DNA from: Nocardioides turkmenicus | Lineage (GTDB): Bacteria; Actinomycetota; Actinomycetes; Propionibacteriales; Nocardioidaceae | Length of the DNA: 64,000 nt | NCBI RefSeq assembly: GCF_011045035.1 | Contig: NZ_JAALAA010000012.1 | Span: forward strand, 124,001-188,000 | Direction of reading: 5' to 3' | Shown: piece after piece, positions 43,465 to 55,321 of the stretch | Numbering within the stretch: position 1 is the stretch's first letter | Layout of the letters: each line of letters opens with the position of its first letter | Position numbers and translations under genes: made by a program | The notes under the pieces: model-generated | Databases searched by the model: none | What the model saw: only the letters and a program-made list of their open reading frames with translations | What the model was told of the DNA's origin: nothing

Positions 43465-45121
43465 GCGCCACGCTCGCCGCCGTGCTGCAGATCCTGGCCC
43501 TGGTCGCGGCGCTGGCGCTCAGCGTGCCGCTCCTGGGCCGCCACCTCGCCCGCGTCTACACCAGCCCCCGGCACCTACGTGCCGAGTCGGCGGCCTACCG
43601 GGCCCTCAAGGTCGACCCCGAGGCCGACCAGCACTGGCGCGCCTACGCGATGTCGGTCCTCGGCTTCTCCCTGGTGGGGATCCTGTTCCTCTTCGCCTTC
43701 GGCCGTCTGCAGAGCCTGCTGCCGCTCGACGGCGGCTTCGACCCGCTGCCCAGCGACGGGGCCTGGAACACCGCGGTGTCGTTCGTGACCAACACCAACT
43801 GGCAGTGGTATTCCGGCGAGGCGGCCACCGGCCACCTCATCCAGATGGCCGGGCTGGCGGTGCAGAACTTCGTCTCCGCGGCGGTCGGGCTCTCCGTCGC
43901 CGCGGCCTTCGCCCGCGGGTTGGCCCGCACGCGCAACCAGGGACGGATCGGCAACTTCTGGGTCGATCTGGTGCGGACGACGCTCCGGGTGCTGCTCCCG
44001 GTGGCCTTCCTGATCGCGATCGTGCTGGTCGCGGCCGGTGCGGTGCAGAACCTGCACCCGGTGCACGAGATGACCACGCTGACGGGCGGCAGCCAGGCCC
44101 TCACCGGTGGCCCGGTCGCCAGCCAGGAGGCCATCAAGGAGCTCGGCACCAACGGAGGCGGGTTCTACAACGTCAACTCGGCCCACCCCTTCGAGAACCC
44201 CAACCCGTTCACCAACCTGCTCGAGATCTGGGCGATCCTCGTGCTGCCGTTCTCGATGGCCTGGGCCTTCGGCTTGATCGTGAAGGACCGGCGCCAGGGT
44301 GGCGCGGTCCTGGCGACGATGGCGGTCTTGCTCACCGTCGGCGTGACCCTGCTGACCTGGGCGGAGATGGCCGGACACGGCACCGCCCCGCAGCTCGCCG
44401 GAGCCGCGATGGAGGGCAAGGAGACCCGCTTCGGCGAGGCCGCCACCGCGCTCTTCGCGGCGGCCACGACGGGCACCTCGACCGGTGCCGTCAACGGTAT
44501 GCACGAGAGCCTGACCGCCCCCGGCGGCGGGGTCGCCCTCTTCGGGATGATGCTCGGGGAGATCGCGCCGGGCGGCGTCGGCTCCGGCCTCTACGGCATG
44601 CTCATGCTCGCCGTGGTCACGGTGTTCCTGTGCGGCCTGATGGTGGGACGTACGCCGGAGTACCTGGGCAAGAAGGTCAGCCGCCACGAGATGGTGCTGG
44701 TCGCGGTCTACATCCTGACCACGCCGATCCTGGTGCTGGTCGGGGCGGCGATCGCGCTGACCGCTCCCGCGGGGCTGGCCGGGCTCTCGACCGACGGTCC
44801 GCACGGCCTCTCCGAGGCGCTGTACGCCGTGACGAGCGCCGCCAACAACAACGGCTCGGCCTTCGCCGGGATCACCTCGGGCACCCCGTTCTGGAACACG
44901 CTGCTCGGGTTGCTGATGCTGCTGGGCAGGTTCGTGCCGATGGTCGTCGTGCTGGCTCTGGCCGGCCGCTTCGCCTCCGCCAACCGGCTGCCGGACAACG
45001 CCGGCACCCTGCCCACCCACCGTCCGCTCTTCGTAGGCCTGCTGACCGGCGTCGCGCTGGTCGTCGTCGGCCTGACCTTCGTCCCGGCCCTGATGTTGGG
45101 CCCGATCGTGGAGTCGCTGTC

Positions 45122-45125
<4 letters not shown>
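43461..45125 (+). CDS. kdpA: potassium-transporting ATPase subunit A
   Basis: 554 residues, ten membrane helices; the potassium-selective subunit, related to TrkH/KtrB channels. Selectivity-filter and signature segments are visible: [50 protein letters not shown] and [16 protein letters not shown] overlaps on both sides couple it to kdpF and kdpB. Length matches the family (about 557). Confidence 0.98.
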
Positions 45126-47194
<2,069 letters not shown>

Positions 47195-47205
47195 GGAAAC
47201 CCGAC

Positions 47206-47820
47206 ATGTCAGATCTCTTCGCCCTGCTCCGCCACTCGCTCGCCGGGCTCCGGGTGCTCGTCGCCGCGACCCTGCTGTGCGGTCTCCTCTATCCGCTGGT
47301 GGTCACCGGCATAGCCCAGGCGGCCTTCGGCTGGCGCGCCGACGGTTCTCTCGTCACGGAGACAGGTGAGCGCACCAACGACCCCGACGAGGCGGTCGGC
47401 TCGGCCCTGATTGGGCAGCGCAACGACGACGAGGGGCTCTTCTACCCTCGTCCCAGCGCGGCCGGCGACGGCTGGGACACGCTGTCCACCTACGGCTCCA
47501 ACCTCGGCCCGGAGGACCCGGACCTGGTCAAGGCGATCCGGGAGCGCCAGCGCGAGATCGCCGCGCGCGAAGGCGTCCCGGTCGGCCAGGTCCCCGCCGA
47601 CGCCGTCACCGCCTCCGCATCCGGCATCGACCCGGACATCTCGCCGGCTTACGCAGCCATCCAGGTGTCCCGGGTGGCTCGCGCCAACGGGCTCTCGGAG
47701 GACGCGGTGGCGGCGCTGGTGGCCGAGCACACCGACGGCCGGACGTTCGGCTTCCTCGGCGAGCCACGGGTCAACGTGCTCGAGCTCAACATCGCGGTGC
47801 GGGCGCAGAGGGTTGAATAG
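47206..47820 (+). CDS. kdpC: potassium-transporting ATPase subunit C
   Basis: 204 residues. One N-terminal membrane helix (VLVAATLLCGLLYPLVVTGIAQAAF) and a periplasm-side domain with IGQRNDDEGLFYPRPSAAGDG, SGSNLGP-like TYGSNLGPEDP, DAVTASASGIDPDISPAYA and the C-terminal VNVLELNIAV, all hallmarks of KdpC. GAGGA precedes the ATG. KdpD follows by 4 nt. Confidence 0.97.
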   Translation: MSDLFALLRHSLAGLRVLVAATLLCGLLYPLVVTGIAQAAFGWRADGSLVTETGERTNDPDEAVGSALIGQRNDDEGLFYPRPSAAGDGWDTLSTYGSNLGPEDPDLVKAIRERQREIAAREGVPVGQVPADAVTASASGIDPDISPAYAAIQVSRVARANGLSEDAVAALVAEHTDGRTFGFLGEPRVNVLELNIAVRAQRVE

Positions 47821-47824
47821 GGAC

Positions 47825-50362
47825 GTGCAGACCACGTCGACGGACGGACGGACCCCGCGCAAGCGGGGCCGTCTGACCGTCTATCTCGGAGCCGCGCCAG
47901 GGGTCGGCAAGACGTACGCCATGCTCGGCGAGGCGCAGCGGCGCCGGGTGCGGGGGACCGACGTGGTCGTCGGCTTCGTGGAGACCCACGACCGGAGCAA
48001 CACGGCCCGCCAGATCGAAGGGCTCGAGGTGATCCCGCGGCGAGAGGTCGACTACCGCGGAACGACCTTCACCGAGCTCGACGTGGACGCGGTGATCGCC
48101 CGCCGCCCCAAGGTCGTCTGCATCGACGAGCTCGCGCACACCAACGTGCCGGGGAGCAGCCACACCAAGCGGGCCCAGGACGTCGAGCAGATCCGGGCGG
48201 CGGGGATCGACGTGATCACCACCGTCAACATCCAGCACCTGGAGTCGCTCAACGACGAGGTCGAGCGGATCACCGGCGTACGCCAGCGGGAGACGGTGCC
48301 CGACGATCTGGTCCGCACCGCCGACATGATCCACCTGGTCGACATGGCGCCGCAGGCGCTGCGACGCCGGATGGCCCACGGCAACATCTACAAGCCGGAG
48401 AACATCGACGCCTCGCTGACCTCCTACTTCCGCGTCGGCAACCTCACCGCGCTGCGGGAGCTGGCGTTGCTGTGGCTCGCCGACCGCGTCGACGACGCCC
48501 TCGGCGACTACCGGCGCGAGCACCAGATCGCGCATCCGTGGCCCACCAAGGAGCGCATCGTGGTCGCGGTGACGGGCGGCCCCGAGTCGGAGACGCTGCT
48601 GCGCCGCGGGGCTCGGCTCTGCCAACGGGCCAAGGGCTCCGAGCTGGTCGCCGTGCACGTCGTCTCCGCCGACGGGCTGGCCCGGTCGACCAGCGACCTC
48701 CCGCAGAGCCAGGCGCTCACCCGCTCGCTGGGCGGCACCTTCCACACCGTCATCGGCGACGATCCGGCCACCGCGATCGTCGACTTCGCCGTCGGTGCCA
48801 ACGCCACCATGATCATCGTCGGCGTCTCCCGGCACGGCCGGGTGCGCCGCCTGTTCGCCGGCAGCACCGGCGACCGGATCGCCACCGCCGCGGGCAGCAT
48901 CGACGTACACCTGGTGACCCACGAGCACGCCGGAGCAGGCGTACGCCTGCGGCGCCCCCGATCGGCACTGGGCCGTTCGCGCCGGCTGGTGGGATGGGCC
49001 GCCGCGGCCATGCTGCCGCTCGCCGTCCTGGGCGGGCTCTACCTGGTGCCCGCCGGCGACCGCAACGCCCAGCTCCCGGTGGCCAGCCTGCTGATGACCG
49101 GCGCGATCGTCGCGGTGGCGCTCATCGGCGGGCGGTGGGCCTCGGCCGTCGCGGCCCTGGTCTGCGCTGGGCTGCTGAACTTCTTCTTCACGCCGCCCTA
49201 CTTCGAGCTGACCGTGCAGAGCCACCACAACATCCTCGCGCTGGCGGTCTTCCTGATGATGGCGCTGTCCGTGGCCGGTGTCGTCGACCAGGCGGCGCGA
49301 CGGTCGGAGGAGGCCGCGCGGGCGCGTGCGGAGGCATCGACGATCGGCTCCCTGTCGAGGTCGGTGCTCACCGGGCAGGACACCGCCGAGGCGATCGTCG
49401 ACCGCGTACGCGAGAGCTTCGGGCAGCGGTCGGTGGCGCTGCTGCGGGCGAGCGCGTCGGGCTGGCACACCCTCGCCGCGGTCGGCCAGGACCCGGCCAG
49501 CGAGCCCGGGACCGGTGACACCGAGGTCCGGGTCGACGACGACCACGTGATCGTGCTGCGCGGCGATCCGCTCCGGGCGGCGGACCAGCGGGTGCTGGAC
49601 GCGTTCGCGGTCCAGACCTCGCTGGTGCTGGAGTATCGCCGGCTGCGCGACCAGGCCGATCGTGCGCTCGCCCTGGAACGTGCCGAGCAGACCTCGACCT
49701 CGCTGCTCCGCGCGGTCTCCCACGACCTGCGTACGCCGCTGGCCACGATGCGTGCGGCGCTCGACGGCCTGCTCGTGGGCCGGGTGCCGGAGGAGGACCG
49801 CAAGGAGCTCGTCGCGTCGGCTGCGACCTCGGCCGACCAGCTCGAGGCGCTCATCGACAACCTCCTCGACCTCTCCCGGGTCGAGGCCGGGCTGGTCCAC
49901 CCCACGATGCGGGACGTCAGCCTGGAGGAGTCGCTGCCGCTGGCCGTCGCCGGCCTGCCGCCCGGATCGATCGCGTTCGACGTGGACGAGGACACCCCGC
50001 TCGTACGCACCGACTCGGGGTTGCTGGAGCGCATCGTCGCCAACCTGGTGAGCAACGCCGTCCGGGCCGGCAGCCAGGGGCCTCACCCCGGCGAGCCGGT
50101 ACGCGTCCTCGCCTACGAGACCCCGGAGACTGTGGAGGTGATGATCGTCGATCGCGGACCAGGGGTGCCGGAGGAGCAGCGGGAGCACATGTTCGAGCCG
50201 TTCCAGCGTCTCGACGACACCTCGCCGGACGGGCTGGGGCTCGGTCTGGCCGTGGCCAGGGGGCTGAGCGAGGCGCTGGGGATCCGGCTGTCCGCCGAGG
50301 ACACGCCCGGGGGTGGCCTGACCATGGTGGTCGCCGTGCCGCGCGCGAAGGGCGAGGAATGA
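47825..50362 (+). CDS. kdpD: sensor histidine kinase KdpD
   Basis: 845 residues, GTG start. KdpD sensor domain with Walker A GAAPGVGKTYAML (about 22-34) and KRAQDVEQIRAAGIDVITTVNIQHLESLND, a USP-like domain (about 235-365), four membrane helices (about 380-480), GAF-like region, then HisKA with His633 in AVSHDLRTPLATM and HATPase boxes NLVSNAVRAG, DRGPGVPEEQ, GLGLGLAVARG. Senses low K+/c-di-AMP in other bacteria and phosphorylates KdpE. Overlaps kdpE by 4 nt. Confidence 0.97.
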   Translation: MQTTSTDGRTPRKRGRLTVYLGAAPGVGKTYAMLGEAQRRRVRGTDVVVGFVETHDRSNTARQIEGLEVIPRREVDYRGTTFTELDVDAVIARRPKVVCIDELAHTNVPGSSHTKRAQDVEQIRAAGIDVITTVNIQHLESLNDEVERITGVRQRETVPDDLVRTADMIHLVDMAPQALRRRMAHGNIYKPENIDASLTSYFRVGNLTALRELALLWLADRVDDALGDYRREHQIAHPWPTKERIVVAVTGGPESETLLRRGARLCQRAKGSELVAVHVVSADGLARSTSDLPQSQALTRSLGGTFHTVIGDDPATAIVDFAVGANATMIIVGVSRHGRVRRLFAGSTGDRIATAAGSIDVHLVTHEHAGAGVRLRRPRSALGRSRRLVGWAAAAMLPLAVLGGLYLVPAGDRNAQLPVASLLMTGAIVAVALIGGRWASAVAALVCAGLLNFFFTPPYFELTVQSHHNILALAVFLMMALSVAGVVDQAARRSEEAARARAEASTIGSLSRSVLTGQDTAEAIVDRVRESFGQRSVALLRASASGWHTLAAVGQDPASEPGTGDTEVRVDDDHVIVLRGDPLRAADQRVLDAFAVQTSLVLEYRRLRDQADRALALERAEQTSTSLLRAVSHDLRTPLATMRAALDGLLVGRVPEEDRKELVASAATSADQLEALIDNLLDLSRVEAGLVHPTMRDVSLEESLPLAVAGLPPGSIAFDVDEDTPLVRTDSGLLERIVANLVSNAVRAGSQGPHPGEPVRVLAYETPETVEVMIVDRGPGVPEEQREHMFEPFQRLDDTSPDGLGLGLAVARGLSEALGIRLSAEDTPGGGLTMVVAVPRAKGEE

Positions 50363-51045
50363 GCAAGGTCCTCGTCGTCGACGACGAGCCCGCGCTGCTG
50401 CGCGCGCTCGCCATCAACCTGCGGGCCGCAGGCTGGGAGGTCGAGACGGCGACCGACGGGCGCTCGGGGCTCGCGGCGGCGGCGGAGAAGAACCCCGACG
50501 TCGTCCTGCTCGACCTCGGGCTCCCGGACCTGGACGGCACCGAGGTGATCGAAGGGCTGCGCGGCTGGACCCAGGTGCCGGTCGTCGTGCTCTCCGCCCG
50601 GCAGCACGGCGACGACAAGGTCGAGGCGCTCGACCTGGGTGCCGACGACTACGTGACGAAGCCGTTCGCGATGAACGAGCTGATGGCGCGGCTGCGGGCA
50701 GCGGTCAGACGCTCGCAGGAGTCCGCGCCTCCGGCCGTGACGACGCTGGCCGTCGGTGACCTGGAGATCGACTTCGCCCGCAAGCGGGTGCGCAAGGCGG
50801 GCTCCGACGTACGGCTGACCCCGACCGAGTGGTCCTTCCTGGACCTGCTCGCCCGCAACGTCGGCCGGCTGGTCCCGCGCGAGCAGATCCTCAAGGAGGT
50901 CTGGGGTCCGGCCTACGCCAAGGAGACCCACTACCTGCGCGTCTACGCCGCCCAGCTGCGCCGCAAGCTCGAGGACGACCCCTCCCACCCGCGCTACCTG
51001 GTCACCACCGCAGGCGTCGGCTACACCCTCGACCCGGGTGTCTAG
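50359..51045 (+). CDS. kdpE: response regulator KdpE
   Basis: 228 residues of the OmpR/PhoB family: receiver with VVDDEP, phospho-Asp52 in VVLLDLGLP, YVTKPF; C-terminal winged helix with VRLTPTEWSFLDLLARNVGRLVPREQILKEVWG and THYLRVYAAQLRRKLEDDPSHPRYLVTTAGVGY, the KdpE-type ending. Last gene of the kdp operon; a 136-bp palindrome begins 3 bp later. It likely binds the CGTCARGG repeats before kdpF. Confidence 0.97.
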   Translation: MSKVLVVDDEPALLRALAINLRAAGWEVETATDGRSGLAAAAEKNPDVVLLDLGLPDLDGTEVIEGLRGWTQVPVVVLSARQHGDDKVEALDLGADDYVTKPFAMNELMARLRAAVRRSQESAPPAVTTLAVGDLEIDFARKRVRKAGSDVRLTPTEWSFLDLLARNVGRLVPREQILKEVWGPAYAKETHYLRVYAAQLRRKLEDDPSHPRYLVTTAGVGYTLDPGV

Positions 51046-51048
51046 ATT

Positions 51049-51184
51049 GCCCCGCTGGTCGAGCCGCGAGGCCGTCTGCGGCCGAGCGTGTCGAGACCAA
51101 CACAGTCCCATCGAGCGCGACAGGGGACTGTGTTGGTCTCGACACGCCTACGCCTAGCGGCTCCGGCGGCTCGACCAGCGGGGC
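51049..51184. repeat. 136-bp palindrome, family C
   Basis: Two arms of about 61 bp (51049-51109 and 51124-51184) matching at most positions: GCCCCGCTGGTCGAGCCG at each outer edge and GTGTCGAGACCAACACAGTCCC at the inner edge. It separates the convergent kdpE and trkA genes and could stop transcription from both. Confidence 0.92.
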
Positions 51185-51191
51185 CGCCCGG

Positions 51192-51872
51192 CTAGAGCCG
51201 GGCGAACGCCTCGACCTTGAGCTGCGGACCGGAGACGACGATGTGGTCGTCGGGACGGATGACGGTGTCCGGCGTCGTGTACGTGAACTTGCCGCCGGCG
51301 GGCTTCACCCCGACGACGGTCACCCCGTAGTTCTGGCGCACGCCGACACCGGCGAGGCTGCGGTTGTGCAGCAGCGCCGGCGGCCGGGTCTTGACGAAGA
51401 CGTACCCGTCGTCGAACTCGATGTAGTCGAGCATCCGTCCGCGCACGAGGTGGGCGACGCGCTGCCCCATGTCGTGCTCCGGGCGGACGACGTTGTGCAC
51501 CCCGATCTGGGTGAGGATCCGGGCATGGGGCTCGCTGATCGCCTTGGCCCACACGTTGCGTACGCCGAGGTGGACCGCGACCGACGCGGTCAGGATGCTC
51601 GCCTCGATGTCGGTGCCGATGGCCACGACCACGGTGCCGAACTCGCTCAGGCCGAGGCCGCGCATCGCGTCCTCGCTCGTGGTGTCGGCCTCGACCACGT
51701 GGGTGAGCAGTCCGGCGTGCTCCTGCACCGTCCGCGGGTCCATGTCGGCGGCCAGCACCTCCTCGCCCTCCTCGACCAGCTCGAGGGCGAGCGCGCTGCC
51801 GAACCGGCCGAGGCCGAGCACAGCCACGCCGCCGTTGGTGGTGCCGTTCTTGTCCAATCTGGTCCTAGCCAA
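51192..51872 (-). CDS. trkA: TrkA/KtrA-type potassium uptake regulator
   Basis: 226 residues, TTG start overlapping the trkH stop. RCK_N Rossmann domain VAVLGLGRFGSALALELVEEGEEVLAADMD (GxGxxG, about residues 16-45) plus VWAKAISEPHARIL; RCK_C domain from about residue 140 (VRQNYGVTVVGVKPAGG, IRPDDHIVVSG). It gates the TrkH channel with nucleotides or c-di-AMP. Coupled to trkH. Confidence 0.95.
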   Translation of the reverse strand: MARTRLDKNGTTNGGVAVLGLGRFGSALALELVEEGEEVLAADMDPRTVQEHAGLLTHVVEADTTSEDAMRGLGLSEFGTVVVAIGTDIEASILTASVAVHLGVRNVWAKAISEPHARILTQIGVHNVVRPEHDMGQRVAHLVRGRMLDYIEFDDGYVFVKTRPPALLHNRSLAGVGVRQNYGVTVVGVKPAGGKFTYTTPDTVIRPDDHIVVSGPQLKVEAFARL

Positions 51873-53232
51873 TGAGGGGCCGTCCTTCCGGGAAGCGGTG
51901 CAGGCGCTCGCGGTCGCGGAGCGCCAGGGCGGAGACGAGGGTGATCGGGCCGATCCTGCCGACGAACATCATCGCGATGAGGACGATCTGGCCGCCCGCG
52001 GGCACGTCGTAGGTGAGGTTGGCCGACAGGCCGACCGTGGCGAAGGCCGAGACCGCCTCGAAGAGCACCCGGTGGGTCGGTGCGTCGACGAGATGGAGCA
52101 GGGCGATGGTGCCGGAGACCACGAAGCCGACCGAGAGCAGCGCGACCGTGAGCGCCTGACGGATCGCCCGCGGGTCGATGCGCCGGTCGAACGCCTCGAC
52201 CTCCCGCTGGCCGCGCACCTCGGCGACGATGACGAAGAAGAGCAGCATGAACGTGGTGATCTTGAGACCGCCGGCCGTGCCCGCCGACCCACCGCCGATG
52301 ATCATCAGCACGTCCGCGCCGAGCAGCGTGCCCTCGTGCATCTGCTCGTAGTCGAGGCTGTTGAACCCGGCCGTACGCGTCATGGTGCTCTGGAAGAAGC
52401 CGGCCAGCAGCTTCCCCGGGGTGTTCAGTGCGCCCAGGGTGTCGGGGTTGCTCCACTCGACCGCGGTGAAGAACAGGGTGCCGATGAGCAGCAGCCCGAC
52501 GGTGCCCGAGACGGTCATCTTCGTGTGGAGGCTCCACATCCGCACCTTCGTGCGCTGCAGCAGCTCCAGCCACACCGGGAAGCCGAGGCCGCCCGCGATG
52601 ACGGCGACGGCGATGGGCAGGCAGATCCAGGGGTCGTCGACGAACCCCATCAGGTTGTCCGACCGCAGCGCGAACCCGGCGTTGTTGAAGGCGGAGACCG
52701 AGTGGAAGACGCCGTCGTAGACCGCCCGCTCGAGCGTGGAGCCGTAGCCCAGCCAGAACCGCAACGTCAGCGGGATCGCGATGATCAGCTCGGTGACCAG
52801 GCTGATGCCGACGACGCCCAGGATGACGCTGCGTACGTCACCGAGACCGGAGCTGGCGTGCTCGACGGCGGCGGTGAGCCGGAAGCGCAGCCCGAGCCGG
52901 CGGAAGACGACCAGCGCCAGCATCGAGGCGAGGGTCATGATCCCGATCCCGCCGACCTGGATCAGGCCGAGGATGGTGATCTCGCCGAACGTCGACCAGT
53001 ACGTCGGAGTGTCGACCACGACCAGGCCGGTGACGCAGACCGCGCTGGTTGCGGTGAACAGCGCCGTCAGGAACGGGGCGTGGCCCGGCTCGGTGCGAGC
53101 CACCGGAAGCATCAGGAGCAGCGTGCCGAGCAGGATCGCCGCCGCGAACCCGACCGCCACGATCTGGCTCGGGTGGCGCAGCAGTCCCTTTCCGCGGCGC
53201 GCCCGGCGCATGGGGGAGGAGGTCGTCGACAC
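51865..53232 (-). CDS. trkH: TrkH/KtrB family potassium channel
   Basis: 455 residues from the GTG at 53232, which is 7 nt after a TAGAGT -10; the first in-frame GTG at 53241 overlaps that box. Four pore loops with filter glycines: TSAVCVTGLVV, VSAFNNAGFALR, MTRTAGFNSLD, VSAFATVGLSANL. Eight-plus helices. Low-affinity K+ uptake paired with trkA; with kdp opposite, both K+ systems share one locus. Confidence 0.95.
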   Translation of the reverse strand: MSTTSSPMRRARRGKGLLRHPSQIVAVGFAAAILLGTLLLMLPVARTEPGHAPFLTALFTATSAVCVTGLVVVDTPTYWSTFGEITILGLIQVGGIGIMTLASMLALVVFRRLGLRFRLTAAVEHASSGLGDVRSVILGVVGISLVTELIIAIPLTLRFWLGYGSTLERAVYDGVFHSVSAFNNAGFALRSDNLMGFVDDPWICLPIAVAVIAGGLGFPVWLELLQRTKVRMWSLHTKMTVSGTVGLLLIGTLFFTAVEWSNPDTLGALNTPGKLLAGFFQSTMTRTAGFNSLDYEQMHEGTLLGADVLMIIGGGSAGTAGGLKITTFMLLFFVIVAEVRGQREVEAFDRRIDPRAIRQALTVALLSVGFVVSGTIALLHLVDAPTHRVLFEAVSAFATVGLSANLTYDVPAGGQIVLIAMMFVGRIGPITLVSALALRDRERLHRFPEGRPLIG

Positions 53233-53239
53233 GGCCGAC

Positions 53240-53245
53240 ACTCTA
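53240..53245 (-). promoter_or_regulatory. -10 box of leaderless trkH-trkA transcript
   Basis: TAGAGT on the minus strand, 7 nt before the GTG at 53232; it decides the start codon. Confidence 0.5.
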
Positions 53246-53287
53246 GAAGCATCAGGACGGCGGCCGCGGCGAGCGGGTCGCCGCGGG

Positions 53288-53659
53288 TCACCCTGGGGTG
53301 TTGATCATGAAGTTGGCGGCATGCTCCGCGTACGCCCAGAACTGCGCGTCCTGCTCGGGGGTGAGCCCGGCGGCGTCGAGGCCCTCGCGGAAGTGCTTCA
53401 GCCAGCGGTCACGCGCCTCCGAGGTGACCTCGAACGGGGCGTGGCGCATCCGCAGGCGCGGGTGGCCGCGCTGCTCGGAGTAGGTCGTCGGGCCGCCCCA
53501 GTACTGGGCCAGGAAGAGCGTCAGCCGCTCCTGCGCCGGACCGAGATCCTCCTCGGGATACATCGGCCGCATCAGCTCATCGGTCGCCACGCCCTCGTAG
53601 AACTTGGCCACGATCGTGCGGATGGTGTCCATCCCGCCGATCTCCTCATAAAACGTCAC
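53288..53659 (-). CDS. glbO: group II truncated haemoglobin (trHbO)
   Basis: 123 residues from the GTG at 53659. Family features: FYEEIGGMDTIRTIVAKFYEGVATDELMRPMYPEEDLGPAQERLTLFLAQYWGGPTTYSEQRGHPRLRMRHAPFEV, with the YWGGP turn and the proximal His in MRHAPF. Length and motif order match Mycobacterium GlbO, which binds O2 and supports respiration and peroxide/NO chemistry. Stands alone between trkH and osmC; the longer start at 53725 lies in the osmC promoter region. Confidence 0.95.
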   Translation of the reverse strand: MTFYEEIGGMDTIRTIVAKFYEGVATDELMRPMYPEEDLGPAQERLTLFLAQYWGGPTTYSEQRGHPRLRMRHAPFEVTSEARDRWLKHFREGLDAAGLTPEQDAQFWAYAEHAANFMINTPG

Positions 53660-53745
53660 TGAGCCATTCTTCCACGCGGGTCCGCGCTCGCCTGCCGTGG
53701 CAGGATCGGGGGCGTACGCACACACACGATCTTTGGGAGTTAACG

Positions 53746-54171
53746 ATGGCCACCACCCGCACTGCCACGACCGTCTGGGAGGGCACCCTCTTCGAGGGCG
53801 CCGGCAAGGTGACGCTGGAGTCCTCGGGCCTGGGCACCTACGACGTGTCCTGGCCGGCTCGTTCGGAGGAGCCCGGCGGCAAGACCAGCCCTGAGGAGCT
53901 CATCGCCGCCGCCCACTCGTCCTGCTTCTCGATGGCCTTCTCCAACGGCCTCGCCGAGAACGGCACCCCGGCGACCAGCCTGCAGACCAGCGCCGAGGTC
54001 GAGTTCACCCCCGGCACGGGCATCACCGGCATCAAGCTCACCACCCGCGGCGTGGTCGAGGGGCTCGACAACGAGACCTTCGTCAGCCTCGCCGAGGCCG
54101 CCAAGGCCGGCTGCCCGGTCAGCCAGGCCCTCGCCGGCACCACGATCACCCTCGACGCCGCGCTCGCCTGA
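53746..54171 (+). CDS. OsmC family peroxiredoxin
   Basis: 141 residues. OsmC/Ohr fold with the redox cysteines in AAAHSSCFSMAFSN (about residue 60) and AAKAGCPVSQAL (about residue 125), arranged as in OsmC rather than Ohr. Detoxifies organic hydroperoxides. GGGAGTTAACG upstream provides the Shine-Dalgarno. Closed by a bidirectional terminator shared with mscS. Confidence 0.95.
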   Translation: MATTRTATTVWEGTLFEGAGKVTLESSGLGTYDVSWPARSEEPGGKTSPEELIAAAHSSCFSMAFSNGLAENGTPATSLQTSAEVEFTPGTGITGIKLTTRGVVEGLDNETFVSLAEAAKAGCPVSQALAGTTITLDAALA

Positions 54172-54206
54172 CCCGACCGCGACGAACCGAGAAGAATCAG
54201 ACGTAA

Positions 54207-54244
54207 AAGTGGTGATGCCCGGCCGAGGCCGGGCATCACCACTT
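54207..54244. terminator. bidirectional terminator between osmC and mscS
   Basis: 18-bp perfect stem AAGTGGTGATGCCCGGCC / GGCCGGGCATCACCACTT, with AAAA before and CG after; serves both convergent genes. Confidence 0.9.
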
Positions 54245-54251
54245 GCGTACG

Positions 54252-55202
54252 TCAGGCGTTCGCCTTCTCCTCCTGGGCAGCCGCCGCCTTCTCCTCGCGG
54301 TGCCAGATGACCCGCTGCGGGAACGGCATCTCGATGCCCTCGTAGTCGAGGCGGGCCTTGATCCGCTGGCGCATCTCGCGCGCGATCGCCCACTGCTTGA
54401 GCGGCAGGGTCTTGATGAGCACCCGCAGGGTGATCGAGTCGGCCGCCAGCGCCTCGACACCGGTGACCTCCGGCTCCTCGATGATCTGGCCCTTGAACTC
54501 CTCGTCGACCCACAGGTCGTGGGAGACCTCGCGGAGCACGCGTTGCACCTTGTTGAGGTCCTCGTTGTAGCCGACGCCGACGTCGATGACGGCGCGGGCC
54601 CAGTTCTGGCTGTGGTTGCCGACCGTGAGGATCTCGCCGTTGGGGATGTACCAGACCGTGCCGTCGAGTGCGCGCAGCCGGGTGATCCGCAGCGTCACCG
54701 CCTCGACCGTGCCGCTGATGTTGTTCACCTCGATGCTGTCACCGACGCCGTACTGGTCCTCGATGATCATGAAGATGCCGGACAGGTAGTCGCGCACCAG
54801 CGACTGGGCACCGAAACCGAGGGCCAGACCGACGATTCCGGCCGAGGCGATGATCGGGGCGATGTTGATGCCGAGCTGGTCCAGGATCATGGTGGCGAAG
54901 ATCGCGACCAGGACACCGGTGATGACGCTCTTGAACAGCGAGCCGATCGCCTTGGCGCGCTGGCTGCGGCGGGACGACGCGGCCGTGACCTCGCTCACGT
55001 CGGCCGCCTTGGTGATCTTGCCGGCCAGCGCGGGCGCGTCCACGGCGCGGTTGACCACCTTGTCGATGACCCGGTGAAGCACCCAGCGGAGCACGATCGC
55101 CAGCAGGATCAGGCCCGCGATGCGCAGCGGGATGCCGATCACCCATTCGCCGAGAGTCGACCAGGAGACCGAGACCAGTGGGGGGTTCGGGGGAATGGAC
55201 AT
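54252..55202 (-). CDS. MscS-type mechanosensitive channel
   Basis: 316 residues. Three helices, the pore helix being IIASAGIVGLALGFGAQSLVRDYLSGIF (about residues 118-145) with the Gly/Ala packing pattern, then the beta domain GVGDSIEVNNISGTVEAVTLRITRLRALDGTVWYIPNGEI. Osmotic safety valve. C-terminal 20 residues are charged. A GATACT -10 lies 7 nt before the ATG. Confidence 0.95.
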   Translation of the reverse strand: MSIPPNPPLVSVSWSTLGEWVIGIPLRIAGLILLAIVLRWVLHRVIDKVVNRAVDAPALAGKITKAADVSEVTAASSRRSQRAKAIGSLFKSVITGVLVAIFATMILDQLGINIAPIIASAGIVGLALGFGAQSLVRDYLSGIFMIIEDQYGVGDSIEVNNISGTVEAVTLRITRLRALDGTVWYIPNGEILTVGNHSQNWARAVIDVGVGYNEDLNKVQRVLREVSHDLWVDEEFKGQIIEEPEVTGVEALAADSITLRVLIKTLPLKQWAIAREMRQRIKARLDYEGIEMPFPQRVIWHREEKAAAAQEEKANA

Positions 55203-55309
55203 GGGTTCCAGTATCCAAGGCGTTCAAGGTCGACCGCCAATCCCCGGCCGGGCATCTTCTCCGATCACGGAGGCGAGGGGCAGAGATGAGAACCAGGACG
55301 TACGCCGGT

Positions 55310-55315
55310 TACTAT
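55310..55315 (+). promoter_or_regulatory. -10 box of leaderless small exported protein
   Basis: TACTAT, 6 nt before the GTG at 55322, with flanks ACGTACGCCGGTT and CTGCGC as at 2035. Confidence 0.5.
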
Positions 55316-55321
55316 CTGCGC

